Notes: generated from the sequence alone by a model not told the origin. A DNA stretch of 64,000 nt from Mesorhizobium loti (GCF_002858745.1 NZ_PJRO01000002.1:485123-549122), one strand, 5' to 3'; positions 16,162 through 25,339 are shown, counted from the first letter of the stretch. Numbers and translations: made by a program.

Positions 16162-17736
16162 GTGCAAACATACGACTATATCGTGGTCGGCGCAGGATCG
16201 TCCGGCTGTGTGCTGGCGAACAGGCTGGTGCGTGCCGGCAAGAGCGTGCTTCTGCTCGAAGCCGGGCCCCGCGACAACACGCCCTTCATTCACATTCCCG
16301 CGACCTTCGTGCGTGTGCTCGGAACGAAACGCACGTGGATGTACCAAACCGAGCCGGAGCCCGCCGCGAATGGCCGCGTGCTCACCATTCCGCAGGGGCG
16401 TACGCTCGGCGGCGGATCATCGGTCAATGCCATGATCTACATTCGCGGGCAGGCCGAAGATTATGACGAATGGCGCCAGCGCGGCTGCCGCGGATGGGGT
16501 TACGAAGATGTTTTACCTGTCTTCCGCCGCTGCGAAGACAATGAAACCTATTCTAATGCCTTTCACGGCGTTGGCGGTCCGCTGAAAGTCTCCGAACCTC
16601 GCCATAGGCATCCGATCAGCTCTGCTTTCGTACGGGCAGCGCAGGAAATCGGGCTGCCATTCAATACGGATTTCAATGGTGCCCAGCAGGCTGGCGTCGG
16701 CTTCTATCAGACAACCACCTTTGCTCAACGAAGGGGCTCGACGGCGGTAACCTATCTGAAAGCCGTACGCAGGTCGCCCCTGCTGACCGTGCGTACCGGC
16801 TGTACCGTGCTTGGACTGCACCTCGAAAATGGAGCCGCCAGCGGTATCCGGTATCGTGCCGACAATGGAGAGAACGGCACGGCGACAGCCAGAGAGGAAG
16901 TCATCCTGTGCGCCGGAGCGCTTGCAACGCCGAAGCTGTTGATGCTGTCCGGCGTCGGCCCCGCGACGGAGCTGACCGCTTTTGGTATTCCGGTCGTTCG
17001 CGATCTGCCGGGTGTCGGCGAGAACTTTCAGGACCACATCACGGCTTCGGTCTATGGCATCACGGAACGGCCGATCTCTCTCCGAGGGCAGGATCTCGGT
17101 TGGCGGGCAGCCTTGAACGCCTTGCAGTATCTCTGCGGTCGCGGCGGCCTTCTAGCGTCGAACGTTGTCGAGTCGGGTGGATTTGTCGACACGTCGGGTT
17201 GTGGCAGGCCAGATGTGCAGCTCCATGTCACGCCAGCCTTGGTCGGCGATGCGACGCGTCAGCCGATGGAAGGGCATGGCGTCTCCATCAACCCCTGCAT
17301 ATTGCGACCGGTTTCCCGAGGAAAAGTAACCTTGCGGAGTGCGGAGCCGCAGGATCCGGTCCGGCTCATCGGCAACAATCTCACGGCGCCGGAAGATGTC
17401 GACACGCTGTTGCGCGGGGTGAAACTAGGTCGTGCCATTCTCGCCGCGCCGTCAATGCAGGCGTTGGGTTTCAGCGAACTGACGCCCGGAGACGTCCCCG
17501 ACGCAGAGATTGTGTCCTATATCCGGTCGCTGGCCAAGACGGTCTATCATCCTGCCGGCACCTGCAGAATGGGCAATGATCCGTTGGCGGTGGTGGATGA
17601 CCAATTGAGGGTCAAAGGTATTCCGCGATTGCGGGTCGCTGATGCGTCGGTCATGCCGACACTGGTCAGCGGAAATACCAACGCTCCCTGCATCATGATC
17701 GCCGAACGCTGTGCTGATTTCATATTGGCTGCGTAG
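16162..17736 (+). CDS. GMC family FAD-dependent oxidoreductase
   Basis: Glucose-methanol-choline oxidoreductase of 524 residues, related to choline and alcohol dehydrogenases. The FAD-binding fingerprint YIVVGAGSSGCVLANRL is at residues 5-21 with the acidic LLLEAGP. GMC signature 1 is seen in GRTLGGGSSVNAMIYIRG, signature 2 in GALATPKLLMLSGVGP, and the C-terminal catalytic His pair in VYHPAGTCRMG and SGNTNAPCIMIAERCAD (His replaced by Asn at the second site, as in many family members). Start is GTG at 16162. Substrate unknown. The large divergent operator suggests inducible expression together with the kinase gene. Confidence 0.93.
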   Translation: MQTYDYIVVGAGSSGCVLANRLVRAGKSVLLLEAGPRDNTPFIHIPATFVRVLGTKRTWMYQTEPEPAANGRVLTIPQGRTLGGGSSVNAMIYIRGQAEDYDEWRQRGCRGWGYEDVLPVFRRCEDNETYSNAFHGVGGPLKVSEPRHRHPISSAFVRAAQEIGLPFNTDFNGAQQAGVGFYQTTTFAQRRGSTAVTYLKAVRRSPLLTVRTGCTVLGLHLENGAASGIRYRADNGENGTATAREEVILCAGALATPKLLMLSGVGPATELTAFGIPVVRDLPGVGENFQDHITASVYGITERPISLRGQDLGWRAALNALQYLCGRGGLLASNVVESGGFVDTSGCGRPDVQLHVTPALVGDATRQPMEGHGVSINPCILRPVSRGKVTLRSAEPQDPVRLIGNNLTAPEDVDTLLRGVKLGRAILAAPSMQALGFSELTPGDVPDAEIVSYIRSLAKTVYHPAGTCRMGNDPLAVVDDQLRVKGIPRLRVADASVMPTLVSGNTNAPCIMIAERCADFILAA

Positions 17737-17935
17737 GACCCAACGGTGTCGCGATGCAGGTGCGCCAAAAAGGTGAGTGTTTTCCTCTAATTTGACGCGT
17801 TGCTTGCTGGTACGGGTTTAGCGCCGTCTTGTGCACGGCGGGAATTGCGCCTATGCAGCCGTCACTGGGGTGAATGCGTCGCGGCCGAGGGCGCGGCGAA
17901 ACTCTTAATAGGGTGGCGCCAGGCGCCAGGCTCAT

Positions 17936-18763
17936 ATGACCAAAGATCAACGCAAGGCAATCCGCAAAGCCGCCATCGCCGTCGTGCTGTTGGGGCTCGG
18001 TTTCTATTTCATCCCCATTATCACGCTGATCTGGCTTGTTTGCGGCCTCATCGATGTGCTGCGCAACGTCAAGAAGGACCAGCGGCTGTTCAGCCTCTAC
18101 TTTACCGGCAACGGCATGTTCACCTGGCTGCTGTCGCCCTTCAATCTGCTGGTCGACCTGATCAGCTACAAGAACTGGGGCGTGTGGAAGCTGGAGCAGT
18201 TCCCGGCCGACTACCAGCGCGAAGTCAATGAAGTGCTCGACGTCTTCAAGGAGCGCCGCAACGAGATCATTGCCGACATCGATGCCAATTTTGGTACCGG
18301 CCGGCGTGGCATGTATGTCTACCAGTGGTACGGCAAGCACAAGATCGACAACGTGGCGGAGTTCAACAAGGACTTCAAATATGTGAAGACGATCGCCGTG
18401 TCGGTGTTTTCGGGACGTGAATCGACTTCCTGGCATTTCGGCCCGCTGCGTCTTTCGCTGCGCGTGCTGTACAACCTGATCCCGGTGAATGCCGAGATCT
18501 TCGTCGAATGCCAAGATGCCAGGAACTATTGGCACGACAGTCCGATGTATATTTTCGACGACACGCTGCTGCATCGTTCGGTCAATGAATATGATGGCCG
18601 ACGCTACTGCGTGTTCATGGACGTCATTCGTCCTTCCCCAGTTCCGGGTGTCATCGCCGGATTGCTCACCATCGTTTCGATGAGCGTCGAGCGCATCAAT
18701 TCCATGTTCTACAAGAACTGGAAGATGATCTCATCCAGCAAGGGCAAGAAGGCCCAGGCCTAG
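17936..18763 (+). CDS. Aspartyl/asparaginyl beta-hydroxylase family protein (LpxO-like)
   Basis: Membrane-anchored Fe(II)/2-oxoglutarate hydroxylase-like protein of 275 residues. One or two hydrophobic segments lie at about 12-32 (AVVLLGLGFYFIPIITLIWL) and 60-75. The catalytic domain has the family block MYIFDDTLLHRSVNEYDGRR and VFMDVIRP, equivalent to FDDT...H...N..D..R of AspH/LpxO. LpxO hydroxylates the secondary acyl chain of lipid A at the inner membrane; rhizobial homologues are generally unassigned. Start is the ATG MTKDQRKA; ribosome site weak. crcB follows 32 bp later on the same strand. Confidence 0.85.
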   Translation: MTKDQRKAIRKAAIAVVLLGLGFYFIPIITLIWLVCGLIDVLRNVKKDQRLFSLYFTGNGMFTWLLSPFNLLVDLISYKNWGVWKLEQFPADYQREVNEVLDVFKERRNEIIADIDANFGTGRRGMYVYQWYGKHKIDNVAEFNKDFKYVKTIAVSVFSGRESTSWHFGPLRLSLRVLYNLIPVNAEIFVECQDARNYWHDSPMYIFDDTLLHRSVNEYDGRRYCVFMDVIRPSPVPGVIAGLLTIVSMSVERINSMFYKNWKMISSSKGKKAQA

Positions 18764-18795
18764 GCCTGGCCGTCGCGGCTACGAGGGCGAGGCCG

Positions 18796-19176
18796 ATGTA
18801 TCATCTTCTCCTCGTGGCGGTCGGCGGCGCGATCGGCGCCGCCATCCGCCATCTTTTCAATCTCGGCGCGCTCAAGGTGGTCGGCCCCAATTTTCCCTGG
18901 GGCACGATGGCGATCAACATTGTCGGCTCCTTCATCATGGGTGCCTTCGTCGAGATGCTGTCGCGCCGCTATGGCGGCGCCTCGACGGAACTGCGCCTGT
19001 TCGTCGCCACCGGCGTTCTCGGCGGTTTCACAACCTTCTCGGCATTCTCGCTGGATTTCGTCACCTTGTGGGAACGCGGCGATGTGGTTCCGGCGGCAGG
19101 TTACGCGCTGGTGAGTGTCGTCGGCGCGATTCTTGCGCTGTTCTTCGGGCTTTGGCTCGTAAGAACGTTGTCATAG
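18796..19176 (+). CDS. crcB: Fluoride efflux channel CrcB/Fluc
   Basis: Small four-helix fluoride channel of 126 residues working as an antiparallel dimer in the inner membrane. Family hallmarks are the N-terminal GGAIGAAIRHLF, the central GTMAINIVGSFIMGAF with the pore Asn, and GVLGGFTTFSAFSLDF with the conserved Thr-Thr-Phe-Ser track. No fluoride riboswitch fits in the 32-bp gap to the preceding gene, so expression is probably by readthrough. The downstream RluA-type gene is codirectional. Confidence 0.96.
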   Translation: MYHLLLVAVGGAIGAAIRHLFNLGALKVVGPNFPWGTMAINIVGSFIMGAFVEMLSRRYGGASTELRLFVATGVLGGFTTFSAFSLDFVTLWERGDVVPAAGYALVSVVGAILALFFGLWLVRTLS

Positions 19177-19213
19177 TGCTATTGGCGCGTTTCGAAACGG
19201 ACAGCTGAGGCAA

Positions 19214-20197
19214 ATGGCAGGCGTCGAACAGATTACGGTGGACGCCGGCGAAACGGGCATGCGGCTCGATCGCTGGTTCAAGAACCACTATCCCGGATTG
19301 AGCTTCGTGCAGTTGCAGAAGCTGCTGCGTTCCGGGCAGGTGCGGGTCAACGGCGCGCGCGCCAAGACCGACACACGCGTCGAACCCGGGCAGGTGATCC
19401 GCATCCCGCCGCTCGATGTCGACAAGAAGGGCGGCGCCGACCAGCTTACCGGCCATTCGATCCGCAATCAGGGCGATGCCGACGTGCTCGCCAAGATGCT
19501 GCTGCACGAAGACGACAAGGTCTTCGTCTTCAACAAGCCGGCCGGCCTTGCTGTGCAGGGCGGCTCGGGCGTGACGCGTAACGTCGATGACATGCTGGAG
19601 GCATGGCGCAACAAGAAAGGCGAGAAGCCGCGCCTGGTGCATCGGCTGGACCGCGACACGTCAGGCGTGCTGGTCATCGCGCGCACGCGGCTTGCCGCCA
19701 TGAAGCTGTCCGAAGCGTTTCGCGCGCGCGAAACGAAGAAGACATACTGGGCGCTGGTCAAGGGCGTGCCGCCGAAGCGCGAGGACAAGATCTCGACCTG
19801 GCTGATCAAGGAGCCGACTCCGGATGGTGATCGGGTGCGGGTCGCCAAGCATGGCGAGAAGGGGGCCGACCATTCGGTTTCCTACTACCGCATCGTCGAA
19901 CAGGCGGCACAGTCGCTGTCGTGGCTGGAGATGGAGCCCTATACGGGACGTACCCATCAGTTGCGTGTGCACGCGGCCCATATCGGCTGCCCGATCATCG
20001 GCGATCCGAAATATTTCGAAGCCGACACCAACTGGGACTTCCCGGGTGGCATGCAGAACCGGCTGCACCTGCATGCTCGCCGGATTATCATCCCACACCC
20101 GGACAAGGGCGTGATCGATGTCACCGCACCGATGCCGCCACATATGCGCCAGAGCTGGAACCTGCTCGGCTTCGACGAGGCGAACGCCGAGGACTGA
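19214..20197 (+). CDS. RluA family pseudouridine synthase (RluC-type)
   Basis: RNA pseudouridine synthase of 327 residues. An N-terminal S4 RNA-binding domain (about 14-75, with FVQLQKLLRSGQVRVNGARAK) precedes the catalytic domain, whose signature HRLDRDTSGVLVIAR carries the catalytic Asp. YTGRTHQLRVHAAHIGCPIIGD is the second conserved block. The S4 domain and length suggest 23S rRNA modification as in RluC, but the target uridine is not deducible. It lies 37 bp after crcB in a likely operon, and an intergenic palindromic repeat follows its stop. Confidence 0.94.
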   Translation: MAGVEQITVDAGETGMRLDRWFKNHYPGLSFVQLQKLLRSGQVRVNGARAKTDTRVEPGQVIRIPPLDVDKKGGADQLTGHSIRNQGDADVLAKMLLHEDDKVFVFNKPAGLAVQGGSGVTRNVDDMLEAWRNKKGEKPRLVHRLDRDTSGVLVIARTRLAAMKLSEAFRARETKKTYWALVKGVPPKREDKISTWLIKEPTPDGDRVRVAKHGEKGADHSVSYYRIVEQAAQSLSWLEMEPYTGRTHQLRVHAAHIGCPIIGDPKYFEADTNWDFPGGMQNRLHLHARRIIIPHPDKGVIDVTAPMPPHMRQSWNLLGFDEANAED

Positions 20198-20220
20198 TTT
20201 CTTTTCGCAGTGAACCACCG

Positions 20221-20323
20221 TTGGAGCGTTTCCGGGTTTTCCGGAAACGCGGAACCGCTCCAACTCTTTGTTTTGGGCAATTCCGGACGGAAAACCGCTG
20301 CGCACTTTTCCTGGAATTGCGCT
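20221..20323 (+). repeat. RIME-like intergenic repeat, copy 2
   Basis: GGAGCGTTTCCGG pairs with CCGGAAACGC, followed by CTCCAACTCTTTGTTTTGGGCAATTCCGGACGGAAAACCGCTGCGCACTTTTCC in outline and a terminal TGGAATTGC. Same module order as copy 1, between the pseudouridine synthase and the EamA gene. Confidence 0.8.
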
Positions 20324-20404
20324 AGCCCGGCCTTGGATCATGCCGCCACCGTCCCCGTCCTATAGGGAGGGCTATTATGCGGCAGAACCCGCGCGGAGGA
20401 TCTC

Positions 20405-21322
20405 GTGAGCACAGCAAGCCATAGCTTTGACCGGCGCGATGCCATCGACGCCGCAGCGGTCGGCTTCATGCTGGTGCTGACCTTTTCCTGGGGGCTGAAC
20501 GGCGTCGCAGCAAGACTGACCAACGCCGGCTACAATCCGATCTTCCTCAACGTTGCGCGCTCGGCCATCGCCTGCGTCCTGGTGTTCCTGTGGTGCCAGT
20601 TCCGCGGTATCCGCCTGTTCGAACGGGATGGCACGCTTGTCGGTGGCATCCTGGCTGGGCTGCTGTTCGGAACCGAATTCTGCCTGGTGTTCGTGGCTCT
20701 GGAATACACGACCGTGGCGCGCAACTCGCTGCTGGTCAACACGATGCCGTTCTGGGTGCTTGTCGGCGCGCATTTCTGGCTCGGCGAACGCATGACCGTG
20801 CAGAAGCTGGTCGGGCTGGTGCTAGCCTTCTGCGGGGTGATCGTGATCTTTTCTGACCGGTTGGGCAGCAACGGCCAGTCGACGCTGTTCGGAGATCTGC
20901 TCAGCCTTGCCGCAGGCCTTTTCTGGGCGCTGACGACACTGACGATCAAACGTTCCAGGCTGCAGACCGCCGGTGCGGAGAAGGTGCTGCTCTACCAGCT
21001 CGTTGTTTCAGCGATCATGGCGATCCCGCTGGTGCCGCTGGCAGGGCCGGCACTCCGCGACGTGACGCCGCTGGCCACCGGCGCGCTGCTGTTTCAGGCT
21101 GTTTATATCGTCACGATCACCTATATCGTCTGGTTCTGGCTGATGCGGCGTTATCCGGCGGCGGGACTGTCGAGTTTCGCCTTCCTGTCGCCCGCGTTCA
21201 GCGTGATCTGCGGCTGGCTAATCCTCGGCGAACCGCTGACCTGGAAGATTTTCCTGGCGCTCGGACTGATCGCCGTCGGCCTGAGTGTCGTCAATCGTCC
21301 GAGGCGGCCAAAACCGGCATAG
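20405..21322 (+). CDS. DMT superfamily (EamA) transporter
   Basis: Inner-membrane drug/metabolite exporter-like protein of 305 residues with ten predicted helices arranged as two EamA repeats. The first repeat begins VGFMLVLTFSWGLNGVAAR and contains EYTTVARNSLLVNTMPFWV; the second runs from GDLLSLAAGLFWALTTLTIK to FAFLSPAFSVICGWLILGEP, the conserved repeat-end motif. Start is GTG at 20405 behind a very good GGAGG site. Substrate unknown. Its stop codon overlaps the next gene's start, so it is translationally coupled to the ATP12 gene. Confidence 0.93.
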   Translation: MSTASHSFDRRDAIDAAAVGFMLVLTFSWGLNGVAARLTNAGYNPIFLNVARSAIACVLVFLWCQFRGIRLFERDGTLVGGILAGLLFGTEFCLVFVALEYTTVARNSLLVNTMPFWVLVGAHFWLGERMTVQKLVGLVLAFCGVIVIFSDRLGSNGQSTLFGDLLSLAAGLFWALTTLTIKRSRLQTAGAEKVLLYQLVVSAIMAIPLVPLAGPALRDVTPLATGALLFQAVYIVTITYIVWFWLMRRYPAAGLSSFAFLSPAFSVICGWLILGEPLTWKIFLALGLIAVGLSVVNRPRRPKPA

Positions 21323-22128
21323 TGGATGGACTGGTCATGCGCGACATTCTGAGCGATCTCGAAGCGGGCAAGCAGCTTTCCGATCCGGATCCGACGCGAC
21401 GCGCCCAGATCCAGATGCGCACGCCGCTGCCAAAGCGCTTCTATAAGGCCGCTTCGGTTGCGCCTTCGGACGATGGTTTTGCCGTGCATCTCGATGGCAA
21501 GTCAGTGCGCACGCCGGGTAAGGCGGTGCTCGCGTTGCCGACCGAAGACGCCGCTGCACTGGTGGCGGCGGAATTCGAAGCGCAGGACGACGTGATCAAT
21601 CCGGTCACGATGCCCGTGCTGCGCCTCGTCAACACGGCAATCGATGGCGTCGCGACCGATACGCAAGCGGTGCTCGAGGATATCCTGCGTTTCGCCTCGT
21701 CTGACCTGCTGTGCTACCGTGCCGACGGTCCGCAGGGGCTGGTCGATCGCCAGAACACACATTGGGACCCGGTGATCAACTGGGCGCTCACCTCGCTTGG
21801 CGCGCGCTTCGAACTTGCCGAAGGTGTCATCCACGTCGAACAGCCGCGCGCGAGCATCGCGGTGCTCGGTGCACACCTTGCTCGTCGCAACGACCCGTTC
21901 CGCCTGGCGGCGATCCATGTCATGACCTCTATCACGGGATCGGCACTTCTGGCGCTGGCGGTGGAGCAGGGCGACCTGGCGGCCGAGGCGGCATGGATGG
22001 CTGCCCATGTCGACGAGGACTGGCAGATCGACCATTGGGGCCAGGATTCGGAAGCAGTGGCGCGTCGCGCCTTCCGCAAGCGCGACATGATGGCAGCCGT
22101 GGCGCTGCTCGAAGCTTTAGGCGGCTAA
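21322..22128 (+). CDS. ATP12 family chaperone (F1-ATPase assembly)
   Basis: Homologue of mitochondrial Atp12, which chaperones the alpha subunit of F1 during ATP synthase assembly. 268 residues. Family motifs are KRFYKAASVAPSDDGFAVHL, DGKSVRTPGKAVLALPTE, AAEFEAQDDVINPVTMPVLR and the C-terminal WQIDHWGQDSEAVARRAFRK. It is a characteristic alphaproteobacterial gene. The start is GTG at 21322 overlapping the previous stop (TAGTG); an alternative ATG MRDILSD lies at 21337. Confidence 0.94.
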   Translation: MDGLVMRDILSDLEAGKQLSDPDPTRRAQIQMRTPLPKRFYKAASVAPSDDGFAVHLDGKSVRTPGKAVLALPTEDAAALVAAEFEAQDDVINPVTMPVLRLVNTAIDGVATDTQAVLEDILRFASSDLLCYRADGPQGLVDRQNTHWDPVINWALTSLGARFELAEGVIHVEQPRASIAVLGAHLARRNDPFRLAAIHVMTSITGSALLALAVEQGDLAAEAAWMAAHVDEDWQIDHWGQDSEAVARRAFRKRDMMAAVALLEALGG

Positions 22129-22316
22129 GCTGGGGCGCACTTGCCTTCACCCACAACGGGAGACGGCAGAGGCACATTAGACCAAAGTCATAATCCCAAT
22201 TGCTCGGTCCCCATAGCGGGGGCTTTCTGCCAGATTCCTTGATGATGATCGGGCCCGAGTCCGTATCCGGAGGAGGATGCGGACGGCCAGCATCGAGGGC
22301 ATTTGGGAGGAAGCTC

Positions 22317-24203
22317 ATGGCAATGGCACAGACCGCCGGCAGAACTGGCCGCGGCATGACGCGAGAGGAGAAGAAGGTCATCTTCGCCTCGTCGCTGGGT
22401 ACCGTGTTCGAATGGTACGATTTCTATCTTTATGGAGCGCTGGCTGCTTTCATCGGCGCGACCTTTTTCGCTTCCTATCCGGAAGCGACGCGCAACATCT
22501 TCGCGCTGCTGGCCTTTGCCGCCGGCTTCCTGGTGCGCCCGTTCGGTGCACTGGTGTTCGGCCGCATCGGCGATCTCGTTGGCCGCAAGTACACCTTCCT
22601 CGTCACCATCCTGATCATGGGCCTGTCGACCTTCCTGGTCGGCCTGCTGCCCGGTTCGGCCTCCTGGGGCATCGCGGCACCCGCCATCCTGATCATCCTG
22701 CGCATGCTGCAGGGCCTGGCGCTGGGTGGTGAGTATGGTGGTGCGGCAACCTACGTTGCCGAGCACGCCCCGGATGATCGCCGCGGCTACTACACTTCGT
22801 GGATCCAGACCACGGCGACGCTCGGCCTGTTCCTGTCGCTGATTGTCATCCTGATCATCCAGGGATCGATGAGCAAGGAGGCTTTCGCGGCCTGGGGCTG
22901 GCGGCTTCCGTTCCTGCTCTCGGTCGTACTGCTTGGTGTTTCCGTCTGGATCCGGCTGACACTGAGTGAATCGCCGACCTTCCAGCGCATGAAGGAAGAA
23001 GGCAAGGGTTCCAAGGCGCCTCTTACTGAAGCCTTCGGCCAATGGAAGAACGCCAAGATCGCGCTTCTGGCACTGTTCGGCCTGACCGCCGGCCAGGCCG
23101 TCGTGTGGTATTCCGGCCAGTTCTACGCACTGTTCTTCCTGCAGAACGTGCTGAAGGTCGATGCCTACTCGGTCAACGTCATGATCGCCGTCGCGCTGGC
23201 TCTCGGCTCGATCTTCTTCGTCGTGTTTGGCTGGCTGTCCGACAAGATCGGCCGCAAGCCGATCATCATGGCAGGCCTGGCGCTCGCCATCGTCACCTAC
23301 TTCCCGCTGTTCAAGGCGCTGACCTGGGCTGCCAATCCAGCACTGGCCACCGCGCAGCAAAGCACACGGGCGACCGTCACCGCCGCTCCGGGCGACTGCA
23401 AATTCCAGTTCAACCCGGTCGGCACCGCCAAGTTCACGACATCCTGCGATATCGCGACCTCATTCCTGACCAAGAACTCGGTTCCATATGACGTCGTGAC
23501 CACGGCGGCACCCGGTACCGCTGCAACGGTCAAGATCGGCAACGAGACGATCGATTCCTACGATGCCGTTGCAGCTGGCGATCAGGCGAAGGCCAAGGAT
23601 GCGGTCTTCGCCAAGACGGTGAATATCGCGCTGCACGACGGCGGTTATCCGCTGGTTCGCGCCGCCGCCAAGGTGGCCGACCAGAAACTCGATGCCTTCG
23701 TGACGGCCAATCCGGAACTGAAGCTCGATGCCGCTGCCATCCGTGGCGGCGAGAAAACCGCCGTTCCGGTTGCCCAGGCGATCAAGGACAAGATCGTGAC
23801 GCAGGAAGAGGCGGGCAGCGCTACCGACGTTACCGTCTACAGCATCCCTGCTGCCGGCGCCTTCTCGATGGTGGCCGACCCAGCCCAGGTGAACTGGCCG
23901 ATGGTGATCGGCATCCTGTTCATCCTCGTCCTCTATGTGACGATGGTGTACGGCCCGATCGCCGCGATCCTGGTCGAGATGTTCCCGACCCGCATCCGCT
24001 ACACAGGCATGTCGCTGCCTTACCACATTGGCAATGGCTGGTTCGGCGGCCTGCTGCCGGCAACGGTGTTCGCACTGAGTGCCGCAAAGGGCGATATCTA
24101 CTACGGTCTCTGGTATCCGATCGTGTTCGCAGCGATGTCGCTCATCATCGGTACTTTGTTCGTGAAGGACACGCTTGGCACCGATCTGAACGCCAAGGAT
24201 TGA
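22317..24203 (+). CDS. MFS transporter (MHS family) with ~185-aa periplasmic insertion
   Basis: Metabolite:H+ symporter type MFS protein of 628 residues, against about 430-450 for typical relatives such as KgtP/ProP. Helix 1 contains GTVFEWYDFYLYG and the loop 2-3 motif GRIGDLVGRKYTF; LQGLALGGEYGGAATYVAEH is the helix 4 motif; the repeat motif GWLSDKIGRKP follows helix 8. After helix 9 comes a hydrophilic stretch at about residues 340-525, including two Cys (GDCKFQFN and FTTSCDIA), before helices 10-12 (ending YYGLWYPIVFAAMSLIIGTL). With the N terminus inside, this loop is periplasmic. Start is ATG 22317 behind GGGAGG. Substrate likely an organic acid or zwitterion. Confidence 0.92.
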   Translation: MAMAQTAGRTGRGMTREEKKVIFASSLGTVFEWYDFYLYGALAAFIGATFFASYPEATRNIFALLAFAAGFLVRPFGALVFGRIGDLVGRKYTFLVTILIMGLSTFLVGLLPGSASWGIAAPAILIILRMLQGLALGGEYGGAATYVAEHAPDDRRGYYTSWIQTTATLGLFLSLIVILIIQGSMSKEAFAAWGWRLPFLLSVVLLGVSVWIRLTLSESPTFQRMKEEGKGSKAPLTEAFGQWKNAKIALLALFGLTAGQAVVWYSGQFYALFFLQNVLKVDAYSVNVMIAVALALGSIFFVVFGWLSDKIGRKPIIMAGLALAIVTYFPLFKALTWAANPALATAQQSTRATVTAAPGDCKFQFNPVGTAKFTTSCDIATSFLTKNSVPYDVVTTAAPGTAATVKIGNETIDSYDAVAAGDQAKAKDAVFAKTVNIALHDGGYPLVRAAAKVADQKLDAFVTANPELKLDAAAIRGGEKTAVPVAQAIKDKIVTQEEAGSATDVTVYSIPAAGAFSMVADPAQVNWPMVIGILFILVLYVTMVYGPIAAILVEMFPTRIRYTGMSLPYHIGNGWFGGLLPATVFALSAAKGDIYYGLWYPIVFAAMSLIIGTLFVKDTLGTDLNAKD

Positions 24204-24233
24204 GCAGACCGTCCAACGGACCTCATCCAATCA

Positions 24234-24267
24234 AAAAGCCCGGCGTGGTTTCCCACGCCGGGCTTTT
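24234..24267 (+). terminator. Bidirectional Rho-independent terminator
   Basis: AAAAGCCCGGCGTGG and CCACGCCGGGCTTTT form a 15-bp arm pair with a 4-nt loop, flanked by A-tract and T-tract. It lies between the convergent MFS and luciferase-like genes and can stop both. Confidence 0.92.
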
Positions 24268-24283
24268 CATTGGCTTGGCCTGC

Positions 24284-25339
24284 TCACGCCTCTGAAAGTT
24301 CCAGCTTTTCCGCCAGAAGATCGCGCGCCAGCGGGATCACCTTGGTGCCGTACAGCTCGATCGAGCGCATCATCTTTTCATGCGGCAGCGGGCCGGACGA
24401 ATACTTCATCTGGAAGCGCGATGCTCCGAGCGCCTTTACCGTCGCTGCGATCTTGCGTGCCACTGTCTCCGGTGAACCGACATAGAGCGATCCACGCTCC
24501 ACTTCCGAGGTGAAGTCGGCGCGCGTTGCCGGCGGCCAGCCACGTTCGCCACCGATGCGATCGCGCATCACCTTGTAGTGCGGCCACAATTCTTCACGCG
24601 CCTGCTCGTCGGTGTCGGCGATATAGCCCGGCGAATGCACGCCGACCGGCAAAGTCGCTGCGCCAAGCTGATCGAGCGCCTGATGGTAGAGATCCACATA
24701 GGGGCGGAAGCGCTTGGGATCGCCGCCGATGATGGCGAGCATCAAAGGCAGGTTGTAGCGCGCGGCGCGCACCACCGATTCTGGGCTGCCGCCGACGCCA
24801 ATCCATGTTTTCAGGTTGCCGTTCTCGATCGGCGGATAGACCGGCTGATCCTCGAGCGGTGGCCGGATCGAACCCTGCCAAGTGACCGGCTCGCCCTTGC
24901 GCACTGCGGCGAACAGGTCGAGCTTTTCGGTGAACAGCGTCTCGTAGTCATTGAGCCGGAAACCGAACAGCGGGAAGGATTCGGTGAAGGAGCCACGCCC
25001 CAGGATCACTTCCGCGCGCCCATTCGACAACGCGTCGACGGTAGAGAAGCGCTGGAAAACACGGATCGGGTCATCCGAACTCAGCACGGTGACGGCAGAG
25101 CCCAGCTTGATGCGATTGGTGCGCGTTGCGATGCCGGCAAGCACGGTCTCGGGCGCGGAAACGGCAAAGTCATCGCGGTGATGTTCGCCAACGCCGATGA
25201 AGTCGATGCCGACTTCGTCGGCGAGAACGGCCTCCTCGACGAGATTGCGGATCACCTCGGCCTGCGGCAGCAACTTTCCGTCGCTGCCGAGCGTGACGTC
25301 ACCAAATGTATCCAGTCCGAATTCAACTTTGTCGGTCAT
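24284..25339 (-). CDS. LLM class flavin-dependent oxidoreductase
   Basis: Bacterial-luciferase-like TIM-barrel monooxygenase of 351 residues using reduced FMN. Family features are FGLDTFGDV at the N terminus, DEVGIDFIGVGEHHRDDF, TNRIKLGSAVTVLSSDDPIR, AEVILGRGSFTESFPLFG and WIGVGGSPESVVRAARY. The C terminus FVLA-type region is represented by FQMKYSSGPLPHEKMMRSIE. Substrate undetermined; it is likely a single-gene unit. A LysR gene lies 134 bp upstream on the same strand. Confidence 0.93.
   Translation of the reverse strand: MTDKVEFGLDTFGDVTLGSDGKLLPQAEVIRNLVEEAVLADEVGIDFIGVGEHHRDDFAVSAPETVLAGIATRTNRIKLGSAVTVLSSDDPIRVFQRFSTVDALSNGRAEVILGRGSFTESFPLFGFRLNDYETLFTEKLDLFAAVRKGEPVTWQGSIRPPLEDQPVYPPIENGNLKTWIGVGGSPESVVRAARYNLPLMLAIIGGDPKRFRPYVDLYHQALDQLGAATLPVGVHSPGYIADTDEQAREELWPHYKVMRDRIGGERGWPPATRADFTSEVERGSLYVGSPETVARKIAATVKALGASRFQMKYSSGPLPHEKMMRSIELYGTKVIPLARDLLAEKLELSEA

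Noticed and set aside
22188..23360. Minus-strand frame of about 390 codons opposite the MFS gene
   Set aside because: Gln/Arg/Asp-rich shadow of the hydrophobic transporter coding sequence.
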